NCBI GenBank assembly: GCA_028293745.1
Contig: JAQGOF010000083.1
Location: 1 to 57,285, forward strand
Length of the DNA: 57,285 nt
Source: Gammaproteobacteria bacterium
Lineage (GTDB): Bacteria > Pseudomonadota > Gammaproteobacteria > Steroidobacterales > Steroidobacteraceae
Direction of reading: 5' to 3'
The first letter of the stretch is position 1. Every line of letters begins with the position of its first letter. Positions 43,176 through 52,187 of the stretch are shown here, piece by piece. The translations under genes were made by a program, and so were the position numbers. The notes below the pieces were generated by a model. The model was not told where the DNA came from. It searched no databases and saw only the letters and a program-made list of their open reading frames with translations.

Positions 43176-46100
43176 ATGACGCAGACGACCAGTGGGCTCA
43201 CCAACGGTGGCGTTACTAACCACTACGCTTTTCATTACGACGATTCGCTATCCGCTCCTATCAATCCCGGCGGACCGGAGCCTGCGCGGACCAACGCGGT
43301 CATCGCCGCATGCGAAGCTGACTTCAATCAGATGACCGGCTGGTTCGGCAACATCGGCCTCGACGTCAATTTCACGATTACCGTCAATGTCACCCAGAAC
43401 GGTGGGGGCGCGTCATGGAACCTCAGCGGGGGAAACCTGACGGTCACCATAAATCCGGCGAGCGGTAATGCGAACTTCGTCCGGTACCTGCTGGTGGCGG
43501 AAATCACCGAGCAGTTCATGCGCGCGCAAGGTCGCGGCTGGTACGGTTCAGGCACCGAAGGCAGCGAGGGCGAGGGCCTGTCGCGCTTCCTGGCCACCCA
43601 GTTTCTGCTGACCAATGGGTTTGGCAATCCTCCGCCCGGATTTCTCAATAGCAATTCGTGGCTCAGCAGTTCACGCGCGGACTTCGTCAATAACATAAAT
43701 CTGACGGACGACGGCCCGGATGCCATTACCGGCTGCTCTCTTTTGTTCCTGTGGTATCTGTTCGCCCAGCTGGGCTTCAGTGTCAATGCAATCGTCGCGG
43801 CAGGTGCATCGACCCTCGGCGGGGTGTATCGAAATCTCACGGGCGATACAGCAGACCCGTTCCCGTTCTTCAAGCAACTGCTCGACACCGCCTTTCCGGG
43901 AACCTCGACCATCACGACCGGCAATCGCGACAATCCCTTCCCACTCGGCATTCTTTCGTTCTGGGTGGACAAGGGCACATTCGGGTTCGACGAGGTCACC
44001 GATGTCATCGGCTCGGCCAGCAATGGGACGTTTGCAAATGCCTTCTGGCTCGTGCTGGAGGGCTTCAATCGCAACATGTTCACCAGTCTCGGAATTGGAG
44101 CGCCGCAGTTCTCCGGTGACTTCAAGAATCTGCCCGGACTCACGATATCGCCGGACAGCTCGGGCGTACGCTTCGAATCGGCCTCGAATACGATTCCGCA
44201 GCGCATTCGCTTTCCGTTCGATGTGCGGTTCAGCAACGCAACGCTCGCATCATTTCCCACGAGTGCGCCAGTCGAGAAGGTACTCAACGCCATCCTAAAC
44301 GTTGGAGGCGCTCCGTTGCCAGGCGCTGCCGCCGTCACCGAATTCGAGTTGATCGCAGGTGCCGACCCGTACTTTACGAACGTCAATCCTGCGCAAGACA
44401 ACGTCTTCTGGTTGAGTCAGGACCTGCGCGTATTTACGGCCACACCTGGAATCAACAACGCGCCCGTGGCTGGCGCACCGCTGTTCGCGTCCGATAGTTT
44501 TGCGGGAGCCTATTCTTACATTCAAGGCGTGCTGGGCTTCCTGAACAATCCGGCCAACCATTTTAGCGACGGGACGAACGACCCGTTCACATCCGGTGTC
44601 ATTCCCAATCAGGGCGGCGCCCTGACGGGGGACTCCTCGGTGTCCCGGTTCACCTTCCACGCGTTCCCGTTCCAGCTTTTCAACAACTACAACTTCGCTA
44701 TTGCTCGGGTCCGTCTGCGGGGGACCGCCGGGCCGGCAGGGGAGGCGAAGAACGCCAAGGTATTCTTCCGGATGTGGTCGACACAGACGGCGGACACGGG
44801 TTTTGATCCCAATTCGACCTATCTCAGCCATCAGGACGCAGGCAATCCGCACTGGCCGCTGCCTGCGCCGGATAGCCACACGCTGCCGTTTTTTGCCACG
44901 GGTACGAGCCCGAACCTCAACGATCCGAACAATCCGGAATACGGCACCACCGGGGTCAATAACCAGACGATTACGATTCAAACCGGCGACAACGCGTGGG
45001 CCTATTTCGGATGTTTCCTGAACGTCTACGACCCGGGGAACGTGGTGAACGGCTCGCCGGTGCAGGCACTGCTGGCCGGAACGCATCACTGCCTGGTCGC
45101 GCAGATCGCCTACGATGATGCGCGGATCATCAATGCCAACGGCCTCGTCGCAAGCCCTGAGAGCTCCGACAAGTTGGCGCAGCGTAATCTGCAGCTGACC
45201 TACTCTGACAATCCGGGACCTGCGGACACCCATCGAATTCCGCAGACTTTCGACCTGTGTCCAGGCAAGGCGATCGCTTCCGTGGCGGGCGAGTTGTTGG
45301 ACTATCCCGATGAGTTGATGATCGACTGGGGACAAACCCCCGTCGGCAGTGTCGCGCACATCTACTGGCCGCAAATAAGTGCGCCGCAGGTATTGGAGCT
45401 GGCTAACCGGATTTACGGCACTCACCTGCTGTCCGCGTCGGACGGAAACACGGTCGACTGCACGGTGTCCGGGGGCGTGATTTATGTTCCGATCCCACCT
45501 GGAACCGGCCAAAACATTGCCGGCCTGTTCACGGTTGACCTGCCAATCGGCGTTACGGCGGGCCAGGAATTCAACATTGTCGTTCGACGCGTGTCGACGC
45601 GCCGGGTGGAGGAAGTTCCACCACCACAGCCAGGCCCGAAGATCGCGGTACGTGAGGGCAGTGCTGCGTCAGATGCCGCCGCAGTCGCAACGCCCACTGC
45701 AGGTTCGCGGAAGGTCGCGACGAAACGTATGGATACGTATGCGCAGGGGGCAGGCCACAGCGGCGGCACATTCAGCCTTGATTCTGACGGAAATGCGGCA
45801 GCCACGGATGCGTCAGGTCCTATCACGGAAAGAATACCTGCATCGACCGAAGTCGCCGCCGCGGCCCGCGACGTGCGAGTGATGCGAAACTGGCGCTACG
45901 TCGTCGGAACCTTCCAGGTGAAGATTCCAGTCACTACACGCGAAGTGATGCTGCGACCGGAGGAAGACACCCTCGCAGTAATGAAATGGCGGCTGGAGCA
46001 GATGGGGTTTTCCAACCGCTGGTACCCGGTACTGCAACGATACATCTCGTATATCTCAGCTCGCGTCAAGGGCCTCGGAGGAGATCCCGATGCCATTCCG

Positions 46101-46367
46101 GCTTCTGTCGACGGGGCACCCTCTCAACCGGGCGGCGTGCCGGAACTGACTGCCGTCACCGGTCGGGTTGTCGAAATCATGTACGACTGCTTTGGCCGTT
46201 TCGAAGGATTCAGGCTCGACGAATGTTGCGGCTCAAAAGTGTTCCGAAGCCGGGTGCCGGGCGTGCAGGAAATCGCGCTCCGCGCGTGCAGGGACTGTTT
46301 GCTGCTCACAGTTTACTTCCGAGGTGGACACGAGGATTGCATTCACAGGCTGGTGATCAGCTGTTGA
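43176..46367 (+). CDS. Large hypothetical protein (1063 aa), possible degenerate metallopeptidase domain
   Basis: Starts at ATG 43176 behind GGGGAGGGACACGGC. No signal peptide is visible. Residues about 1-330 are Asn/Gly/Phe-rich and include LLVAEITEQFMRAQGRGWYG followed by GSEGEGLSRFLATQFLL. The order resembles a zincin helix and distal Glu, but with AEITE where HExxH should be. The middle (330-830) is beta-rich with YDDARIINANGLVASPESSD and LAQRNLQ, as seen in extracellular beta-sandwich repeats. The end (about 930-1063) holds a Cys-containing domain (EIMYDCFGRFEGFRLDECCG, RACRDCLLLTVYF). It stands alone; no function is known. Confidence 0.75.
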   Translation: MTQTTSGLTNGGVTNHYAFHYDDSLSAPINPGGPEPARTNAVIAACEADFNQMTGWFGNIGLDVNFTITVNVTQNGGGASWNLSGGNLTVTINPASGNANFVRYLLVAEITEQFMRAQGRGWYGSGTEGSEGEGLSRFLATQFLLTNGFGNPPPGFLNSNSWLSSSRADFVNNINLTDDGPDAITGCSLLFLWYLFAQLGFSVNAIVAAGASTLGGVYRNLTGDTADPFPFFKQLLDTAFPGTSTITTGNRDNPFPLGILSFWVDKGTFGFDEVTDVIGSASNGTFANAFWLVLEGFNRNMFTSLGIGAPQFSGDFKNLPGLTISPDSSGVRFESASNTIPQRIRFPFDVRFSNATLASFPTSAPVEKVLNAILNVGGAPLPGAAAVTEFELIAGADPYFTNVNPAQDNVFWLSQDLRVFTATPGINNAPVAGAPLFASDSFAGAYSYIQGVLGFLNNPANHFSDGTNDPFTSGVIPNQGGALTGDSSVSRFTFHAFPFQLFNNYNFAIARVRLRGTAGPAGEAKNAKVFFRMWSTQTADTGFDPNSTYLSHQDAGNPHWPLPAPDSHTLPFFATGTSPNLNDPNNPEYGTTGVNNQTITIQTGDNAWAYFGCFLNVYDPGNVVNGSPVQALLAGTHHCLVAQIAYDDARIINANGLVASPESSDKLAQRNLQLTYSDNPGPADTHRIPQTFDLCPGKAIASVAGELLDYPDELMIDWGQTPVGSVAHIYWPQISAPQVLELANRIYGTHLLSASDGNTVDCTVSGGVIYVPIPPGTGQNIAGLFTVDLPIGVTAGQEFNIVVRRVSTRRVEEVPPPQPGPKIAVREGSAASDAAAVATPTAGSRKVATKRMDTYAQGAGHSGGTFSLDSDGNAAATDASGPITERIPASTEVAAAARDVRVMRNWRYVVGTFQVKIPVTTREVMLRPEEDTLAVMKWRLEQMGFSNRWYPVLQRYISYISARVKGLGGDPDAIPASVDGAPSQPGGVPELTAVTGRVVEIMYDCFGRFEGFRLDECCGSKVFRSRVPGVQEIALRACRDCLLLTVYFRGGHEDCIHRLVISC

Positions 46368-46439
46368 GCTGACGATGCGACGCTCCGCCATGCCAAGAAG
46401 ATCTGCCGAATGCCCGACGCACCGGATAGGTCCACTGGA

Positions 46440-46896
46440 TCACTGCGAACGCCGGGCAGCGTCGATTGCGGCTGCGAGCCGCCACATGCCCGCCCGGATC
46501 GCCGCTGGCCGGCACGCGCCGAATCCCAGCAGCAGCGCGTTCGACCTTTCGCCGCCGCCGTAGTAGTAAGCCGAGAGTGGCATGACCTCGATGTTGCGCG
46601 CTGTGGCTTCCGTGAAAACGCGCTCCGCATCGACATCCTCGAGATCGGCCACTGCGTGCAGTGTGAGATCCCAACCAACACCGACCGCGCCGGGGCCAAA
46701 CTGCGCCCAGTGCTCGTCCACATCCGAGGCATGCACGATGTGCTCCAGCGTAAGCCGTGTGCGCTCACCTTCATGCTCCAATCGCACCGTCACCCAGCTC
46801 ATCCCACCGCCGAACTCCCACGTGATGTCCAGCGCCTGCGGCGGCTCGCAGCGCGTAATAGTCCCGCCTGCGCAGCTGCGCGCTCGACTCGTCCAA
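46440..46896 (-). pseudogene. Chimeric remnant: SRPBCC/AHSA1 domain joined to the end of a MocR/PdxR-type regulator
   Basis: On the minus strand, directly after the haloperoxidase stop, a frame without start reads TITRCEPPQALDITWEFGGG, SWVTVRLEHEGERTRLTLEH and DEHWAQFGPGAVGVGWDLTL, the second half of an AHSA1-like SRPBCC domain. It continues in the same frame as VFTEATARNIEVMPLSAYYY, GGGERSNALLLGFGACRPAA and WRLAAAIDAARR, the last part of the PLP-aminotransferase domain of MocR/PdxR regulators. Neither protein could work. An internal ATG (46802) could start a 120-residue peptide. Both original genes lost their remaining parts. Confidence 0.75.
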
Positions 46897-48123
46897 CTAC
46901 TGCATCGGTGTGAGAACCTCCTTCACCGCTAATGCGCCGATCTGTCTCCCCATCGCCTCACCGACTTGCGTGGAGTTCCGGTAGTGCAGACCGCCCCAGA
47001 CACGCGCGCTGTCCACCTCCGTGACGTAATCGCCGATGCGGGTCCACCTGTGCGTCACGCCCGGAGCGGTAGCACTCGTCATCAAGATCTGCGCAACGTC
47101 CCCCTTTCCAAACTCAGCCTCGAGCACCTCGCCGACCGCTCCGGCAGTAATACAATGCGCGCAGGGGTACTCTGGATGCATTGGCGTGTCCACGAGAGGC
47201 ACCCATCCGGTGTCCGCCACGGTGGCTTCGTTGCTGTCGAGGTCACCATTTCGGATCGCCGTGATCGGCCGCCAGAAGTTATACGTGTACTTTGCGTCGA
47301 ACACCGCAATGAATGCGTCCATCGCTGCCATGTTGGCCAATGCGAACAATCTGGCGTTATCAACCAGACGGGATGGCCTGGACGCCGCCAGCGACCGCAC
47401 CACTGGATTCCAGGACACCGGGCCCACGATCGTCCAGAAGCGTGCAGTCTCGGTCTGTGCAGGGGTCCGCGTTGTGCTTCGCCCTGCGCCGACGCTTTTG
47501 ATCTCATCATAGTCGCGTGCCCATACGGCGCTCGTGAGCGCCGGTGGAGGGACGGGCCTGAAACGTGTCCCGTCTCTGATGAACCACGGCTTCAACCGCG
47601 GCCACTCCGTGCCGGCCGGCAATGTAGTCGGGACGTATGTGCCTGGTGCGGTCCACGGCTTGTATGTGTTCGGTGCGCCGGTGCCATCATCGGTCCGCAT
47701 CGAGAGGCATTCAGTCCCGGCCCGCTCGCCGAGCGCGATGCCGGCAGCCTTTGAATTGCCTTCGGGCACATGGGCCAGCGAGGCGACATATGCGGTTTCG
47801 ACCTGCTGCCGCTGGTCCGGAAACAGCCTCGCCAGCACGGTCCGCGCCGCCGCCCCTGCGGCGGCCTCGGCGGAGGTGTTGGCTGGCGCACGGTCCTTGA
47901 AGGCGTACGGCGCATAGCGGCGGTCGATCGCATTGACCGCTTCGAACATCGCTACGTGTACCATTGCCATGGTGCGCGCGCCATCGGGCGGTGATTGCCG
48001 GGCGGCGATCACCTGGGCTAGTGCGACCTCGTTCCAGTCCAGAACAGCGTCGGAAAAGCACGTGGGCGAGAAAATGAGCGCCACCGTTGGGATGAGCGCG
48101 TTGCGCAATCCATACAGTGTCAT
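46897..48123 (-). CDS. Vanadium-dependent haloperoxidase-like/PAP2 superfamily protein
   Basis: 408 residues, with a signal peptide (LIPTVALIFSPTCFS). The vanadate/phosphate site is recognisable: K278-x6-R285-P286 (KYTYNFWRP), then P320-C-A-H323 (HPEYPCAHC) in place of PSGH, and R374-x5-H380 (ARVWGGLHYRN). The usual terminal Asp is replaced by Ser384. The overall length and N-terminal helices (DWNEVALAQVIAARQSPPDG, AMVHVAMFEAVNAID) fit bacterial vanadium haloperoxidase-like proteins. It could be an oxidative halogenating enzyme or a phosphatase. It is divergent from HxlR, with a palindrome between. Confidence 0.85.
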   Translation of the reverse strand: MTLYGLRNALIPTVALIFSPTCFSDAVLDWNEVALAQVIAARQSPPDGARTMAMVHVAMFEAVNAIDRRYAPYAFKDRAPANTSAEAAAGAAARTVLARLFPDQRQQVETAYVASLAHVPEGNSKAAGIALGERAGTECLSMRTDDGTGAPNTYKPWTAPGTYVPTTLPAGTEWPRLKPWFIRDGTRFRPVPPPALTSAVWARDYDEIKSVGAGRSTTRTPAQTETARFWTIVGPVSWNPVVRSLAASRPSRLVDNARLFALANMAAMDAFIAVFDAKYTYNFWRPITAIRNGDLDSNEATVADTGWVPLVDTPMHPEYPCAHCITAGAVGEVLEAEFGKGDVAQILMTSATAPGVTHRWTRIGDYVTEVDSARVWGGLHYRNSTQVGEAMGRQIGALAVKEVLTPMQ

Positions 48124-48222
48124 GCGAACCTCTGCCTCGTGGATCGATTTGTCGGGATCCTCAAGCCGGTACGGTGCCTGCTGGCCAACGCCGATGCCAG
48201 TTCAGAAAGTAAACTTGTCCCG

Positions 48223-48234
48223 GAGCGTACGCTC
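48223..48234. promoter_or_regulatory. Palindrome GAGCGTACGCTC between haloperoxidase-like gene and HxlR
   Basis: A perfect 12-bp palindrome, flanked by AAACT (48211-48215) and AGTTT (48240-48244), ends 16 bases before the HxlR start and about 100 bases from the haloperoxidase-like start. HxlR-family regulators bind inverted repeats next to their own genes, so this is a candidate operator. Confidence 0.45.
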
Positions 48235-48250
48235 GGGTTAGTTTTGGCGC

Positions 48251-48955
48251 ATGAGGTCCGGGTTCGGCCAGTTCTGTCCGGTGGCGGTCGCGTGCGAAAT
48301 CTTCGCAGAGCGTTGGACGCCCATCATCCTGCGCGAGCTCTTCAACGGCGCTGAGCACTTCAACGAGATTCACCGCGGCATCCCGTTGATCTCACGGCCC
48401 TTACTCGTGAAGCGACTGCGCGAGTTGGAGGCGGCCGGCGTCATCGTGCGCGAGGCGCTGCCCAACGGGCGAGGGCGCTATTGCCTGTCCGAAGCGGGCA
48501 AGGAGTTCGCCCCTTTAATCGAGCAGCTTGGAACATGGGGTCAGCGGTGGACTTCGCGTGTCGAGCGCCGCAATCTGGATGCGGGCCTGTTGATGTGGAA
48601 TCTGCGCCGTCGCATCGTGCTCGAGCTCTTGCCGCCACAGCGCGTGGTAGTCCGCTTCAAGTATGGCGGTATCCCGGCCGCGTACCGCGGCTATCGAGTC
48701 TTCTGGCTATTGCTCGAGCGCATGCAGGTCGACCTGTGTGTTGTCGATCCGGGCTTCGAAGTGGATCTTTACGTCACCGCTGATCTTGCCGCGATGACTC
48801 GGGTGTGGCTTGGCGATGAGCTGTTGGAAAGTGCTCTACGCACGCGGGAGATCGAGCTCGTCGGCAAGGGGGAACTGGTGAAGGCGTTCCCTTCGTGGCT
48901 GATGCTGAGCCGCTTTGCTGGTGTTCCGAGGCCCGTAGCAGCTGCGGGCGGTTGA
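48251..48955 (+). CDS. HxlR family transcriptional regulator with C-terminal SCP2-like domain
   Basis: 234 residues. The winged helix (about 10-100) has AVACEIFAERWTPIILREL, HRGIPLISRPLLVKRLRELE and GRGRYCLSEAGKEFAPLIEQ. A C-terminal domain of about 110 residues (QVDLCVVDPGFEVDLYVTAD, LAAMTRVWLGDELLESALRT) resembles the SCP2 sterol-binding fold found fused to a subset of HxlR proteins. Such fusions probably sense a hydrophobic ligand. The weak ribosome site makes the start less certain. It is divergent from the haloperoxidase-like gene. Confidence 0.88.
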   Translation: MRSGFGQFCPVAVACEIFAERWTPIILRELFNGAEHFNEIHRGIPLISRPLLVKRLRELEAAGVIVREALPNGRGRYCLSEAGKEFAPLIEQLGTWGQRWTSRVERRNLDAGLLMWNLRRRIVLELLPPQRVVVRFKYGGIPAAYRGYRVFWLLLERMQVDLCVVDPGFEVDLYVTADLAAMTRVWLGDELLESALRTREIELVGKGELVKAFPSWLMLSRFAGVPRPVAAAGG

Positions 48956-48965
48956 CTGGGCCGCT

Positions 48966-49931
48966 TCAGTTCTGATGGCATCCCATGCAGGCGAAAGTCG
49001 AGGCCACCATGATGCGCTGGTGCGTTTTGTCCTCTGCCAGATCCGCGGCTTTGAACACCGCCACGTTGGTTTGCGCGTCGCGAATTCTTTGCTCCAGCAC
49101 CTCGCGGAACTTCCACTGGGCGTAAGTTGGCGAGAGTTTAGCGTTGGCGTAGATCTTCTGTGCGGCCTGCCAGGCTCCGGCTTTCACGAGCATGTCGCCC
49201 ATGTTCAAGAAGAATCCCTCGAAATTATGCGGCGCGATCCAGGAGTTCCAGCAGACGCGCTTCCTGCCTTCGGTCGTCGCGAGCGACATGTACTTCGCAT
49301 AGCCTGGATCGGCTCGATTTATTTTTTCACCGACACACACATCCAGCGTTTCCCACTGCCACTCCAATGCCTGCTTGTAGCGTTCTGAGTCCGCGGGCTG
49401 ACGGCTCATCGTGTACCCTGCCGTGAACAGGTTGAACTCGGGCCATGCGTCAACGGCGTCGAGCATTTGGTAATAGCCTTTGCGTGTCAGCTTTTCATCC
49501 TTGTGAATGTTGCCCTCCGCGAGCGTCGTGCCGGCCAGAAATCCCAGATAGCGCGCCTCTCCGGGGTGCAGTCTCACCGCTTCATCGAAATACCTGCGCG
49601 CTAATATTGCGTCGTCCGTGATGGTGGCCGGTACGGCGTCGCGCCGTGCACTTTCTGCCAGCCGCCAAATGTGCAGCCATCCGGCATGCGCCGCAGTGAC
49701 TGGGTCCGACGGATTGGCGAGATATGCACCCGTCACCGCTTCGAGAGCGGAAGGGATTTGATCGTACTTCGCGCCATGCAGCGTGTCCCAGAACAGGGCG
49801 TCCGCCTTCAGCGCAGCTTCGGTGCGAGCTGTCGTAGCCTTTTTTTGCGGTGCGGCGGTCACCGCAATGTAGCCGCATCCAGCCAGGGTTGCGCATAGCA
49901 AGGTCGATATCAGCATCGAGCGCAGCTTCAT
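48966..49931 (-). CDS. Lipoprotein with TPR-like helices and a C-terminal CxxCH
   Basis: 321 residues from ATG 49931 (GGGGAG eight bases upstream). The signal RSMLISTLLCATLAGCGYIA contains a lipobox (LAGCG). Helical pairs such as SALEAVTGAYLANPSDPVTA and ARRYFDEAVRLHPGEARYLG look TPR-like. DTLHGAKYDQIPSALEAV is near the start. The last residues are FACMGCHQN, a single c-type heme motif (CMGCH) a few residues from the end. It is divergent from a TetR gene with paired operators, so it is probably the regulated target. No substrate is known. Confidence 0.7.
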   Translation of the reverse strand: MKLRSMLISTLLCATLAGCGYIAVTAAPQKKATTARTEAALKADALFWDTLHGAKYDQIPSALEAVTGAYLANPSDPVTAAHAGWLHIWRLAESARRDAVPATITDDAILARRYFDEAVRLHPGEARYLGFLAGTTLAEGNIHKDEKLTRKGYYQMLDAVDAWPEFNLFTAGYTMSRQPADSERYKQALEWQWETLDVCVGEKINRADPGYAKYMSLATTEGRKRVCWNSWIAPHNFEGFFLNMGDMLVKAGAWQAAQKIYANAKLSPTYAQWKFREVLEQRIRDAQTNVAVFKAADLAEDKTHQRIMVASTFACMGCHQN

Positions 49932-49953
49932 CGCGGATACTCCCCTTCCACCA

Positions 49954-50004
49954 TATGTTACCAGTGGAAACATAGTGACGGAAAATGTTTCCAGTGTCAA
50001 CATA
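49954..50004. promoter_or_regulatory. Pair of TetR operators between lipoprotein and TetR genes
   Basis: TATGTTACCAGTGGAAACATA (49954-49974) is a 21-base near-perfect inverted repeat written here as arms TATGTT..CCA and TGG..AACATA. A second copy, arms ATGTT and AACAT with the same CCAGTG core, lies at 49984-50004. The centres are 30 bp apart, on the same face of the helix. Paired sites of this kind suit a TetR dimer pair that represses both divergent genes. Confidence 0.65.
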
Positions 50005-50026
50005 AAGTACGTGCGAGAATCCTGCG

Positions 50027-50728
50027 ATGAAGACGTCGAATAAGCCCTCCTATCACCATGGCGATCTGAAGAATGCCTTGATCGAAGCGGCGCTGGCGCA
50101 TATCGCCCGCGACGGTGCGCGTGCGCTCAGTCTTCGCGAGGTGGCACGCACCGCCGGCGTGAGCCATACGGCGTCATACCGGCACTTTCGCAGCAAGGAG
50201 AGTCTGCTTGCTGCGATCGCGGAACAGGGATTCAGGCGATTGGGCGACATGATGCGGGTCGCGATGCAACAGCATTCCAACGATCCGCTGGCAATGCTGC
50301 GCGCGAGCGGCGTGGCTTACGTCGAGTTTGGCGTGCGGTACCCTGATCATCTCCAGATCATGTTCAGCGGTTTGATCGGTCGTCACGATGACTATCCTGA
50401 GCTGAAGAATGCAGCGCAGGAGGCGTACGAGTTGCTTGCCTCTTCAGTGCGCTCAGCGATGCAGGCAGGTCTGGTGAGCGGACCAAGCGAACTCATTGTC
50501 TCGCTCGCTTCATGGGCGCAGGTGCACGGGCTTGCGCTGCTGATCGCTGGCGGGCAGGTCGCTCGCCATTTGACGGAGAGCTTCTCGGCGGCAGACCTGG
50601 CGTTTCAGGTGACGGGGTTGCTTCAGCAGGGAATTGCAATGGTACCGACGCGAGGCGCGCGCAAATCAACTCTCCCCGCTAACCGAAAGCGGCGCACACG
50701 TTCTGATCGTAGTCGCGCATCTCGATGA
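50027..50728 (+). CDS. TetR/AcrR family transcriptional regulator
   Basis: 233 residues. The helix-turn-helix at about 10-60 reads YHHGDLKNALIEAALAHIAR, then LSLREVARTAGVSHTASYRH and FRSKESLLAAIAEQGF. The ligand domain (about 90-205) is of the WHG type (ELIVSLASWAQVHGLALLIA, WxxxHG). A basic tail follows. WHG-domain TetR proteins repress neighbouring genes until a hydrophobic ligand binds. Its start lies 22 bases after the second operator half. Confidence 0.92.
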   Translation: MKTSNKPSYHHGDLKNALIEAALAHIARDGARALSLREVARTAGVSHTASYRHFRSKESLLAAIAEQGFRRLGDMMRVAMQQHSNDPLAMLRASGVAYVEFGVRYPDHLQIMFSGLIGRHDDYPELKNAAQEAYELLASSVRSAMQAGLVSGPSELIVSLASWAQVHGLALLIAGGQVARHLTESFSAADLAFQVTGLLQQGIAMVPTRGARKSTLPANRKRRTRSDRSRASR

Positions 50729-50938
50729 CTAATGCTGCGGTTCACTCCTCAGTGCAGCGCGAGCGCGTTGCGCCGCCACTCCACGTCCTGTCAGCCGGAC
50801 TGCCCGGCACACGCGAACTCCGCGGCAACCCCCTGATGCCGCGAGAGGAGCAGCCTCCCGCGCCTCGGCGGTACTGGTTGGGATGCCACCCCGTCGGCCA
50901 GCGAGCGGGGTAGCAGACCCATCCTCGTGCGACCGATG

Positions 50939-51415
50939 TCAGTCGCGCCGGTCTTCGGGCGCGTCGCCCGGCGGCTCGTAGTAGTAGTCGACGTGCAGGC
51001 GTGTCAGCCGCTGAGCCGCGATACGCCAACGGCCGTCCTGGCGCACGTAGCGCTCGTGATAATGACCATAGCCGGTGTGTCCGACATAGCCCATTTTCGG
51101 CCTCCGGTCCGCTCCCCAGACCACACGATCCTGCATCGCCCAGACGACGTGCGCCGTGTCACCGTCGAGCTTGATCTCGGGCGAATGGACCTGGTGGGCC
51201 GTGTACGCGGTCTCGACCGCCGAACGGATCATGCGCATTGCCGCCTCGCGCCCGTGGATCGCCGGCGGCCCGCCCGCCGCAGACGTGTCCAACTCGAAAT
51301 CTTCGGTGAAGACGTCGGCGTAGCCAGCCCAGTCCTTTGTGTCGAGCGTGCGGCAGTAGCGCGCCTTCACTTGGCTGATTGCGACGTAGGCTTCCAGTTC
51401 GGCGATGTCGGTCAT
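50939..51415 (-). CDS. SnoaL-like/NTF2-fold protein
   Basis: 158 residues: ELEAYVAISQVKARYCRTLD, TKDWAGYADVFTEDFELDT, then IHGREAAMRMIRSAVETAYT and YHERYVRQDGRWRIAAQRLT. The cone-shaped NTF2 fold with the DW-x2-YADVFTxD motif is typical of SnoaL_4 proteins near steroid or aromatic degradation genes. It may be an isomerase, hydratase or binding protein. The upstream spacer (50729-50938) holds no gene I can identify. Confidence 0.87.
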   Translation of the reverse strand: MTDIAELEAYVAISQVKARYCRTLDTKDWAGYADVFTEDFELDTSAAGGPPAIHGREAAMRMIRSAVETAYTAHQVHSPEIKLDGDTAHVVWAMQDRVVWGADRRPKMGYVGHTGYGHYHERYVRQDGRWRIAAQRLTRLHVDYYYEPPGDAPEDRRD

Positions 51416-51514
51416 GGCGGTCCCCCCTTGGTTGCTATCATTCCAATCAGGTCAGCGACCCGCGCCGACCGTCGCCAGGGGCTGATGATGTAGGCGGCCG
51501 CCCCGGTGACTACC

Positions 51515-52015
51515 TCAGTCATCGTGTCGGTTGCCCATGAAATACCGAACTCCGGGCTCATATCGGCGCGGCGCGTCGGAGTCCAGGAATTGTTCCACGA
51601 CCGCAGCGGCAGCCAGTGGCTGGAATTCCAGGGCCGGAGAATAAAACCCGCGGCACGGCACGCCCGAATTGGCCTCGAAAATCATGCGGTCACAGTCAAA
51701 ATTTTCCCGCGGGTCGTTCCTGGCATGGACCTTCGAGCGCCACCTCCACAGCGGTGGTGGAAGCTCCGCCGGGAGCGATTGCGCTCGCACACAGCAGTAG
51801 GTCCACTCGAGGCTTCACCGGCAAGTCTTAGCCGGATCGCCGTGGTGCTGATCCGCGTAAACGAAGGGCACCTGTAGTTGCGCGCAGTGGCAATCGCCGC
51901 TCGAATCAACATCGAAGGTCGCCTTGATGACCGCAACACAGTGCTTGTGCCCGAGTTTATCGGTTGACTCGAAGGACTCCGCCAGGAAGGACGTGGTGTT
52001 GGTCGTTATTTGCAT
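51515..52015 (-). pseudogene. DUF2169 (type VI secretion-associated) gene, broken
   Basis: From the ATG at 52015 it reads MQITTNTTSFLAESFESTDK and AVIKATFDVDSSGDCHCAQL then QVPFVYADQHHGDPA, the start of DUF2169 proteins. A stop follows at 51815; in a second frame the family continues as KPRVDLLLCASAIAPGGAST, then TAVEVALEGPC. A third frame holds DCDRMIFEANSGVPCRGFYS and ends FMGNRHDD. DUF2169 proteins are adaptors of type VI secretion cargo. At least two small deletions have destroyed the gene, and no other T6SS gene is in the window. Confidence 0.6.
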
Positions 52016-52187
52016 CCGCAATCTTCGGTCAGCGGCGTGGTGGCTGGCCAATCATACGCGCCCAGCGCAAGCGCCGCCTTGTCTCTTGGGGGCGTGCCTT
52101 CTTCGTACGCCGGAGGCGCCGAAAAATGCCCGTCGGGCGGGCCTAAAGCCTGCGGGGCTGGATCAGAGTGGTGGCGGCGGCCAATAG

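Noticed and set aside
44295..45512. Long open frame antisense to the 1063-residue gene
   Set aside because: The sequence is Arg/Gly/Val-rich low-complexity translation without motifs, as expected from the antisense frame of a high-GC gene; the plus-strand gene has the ribosome site and protein-like composition.
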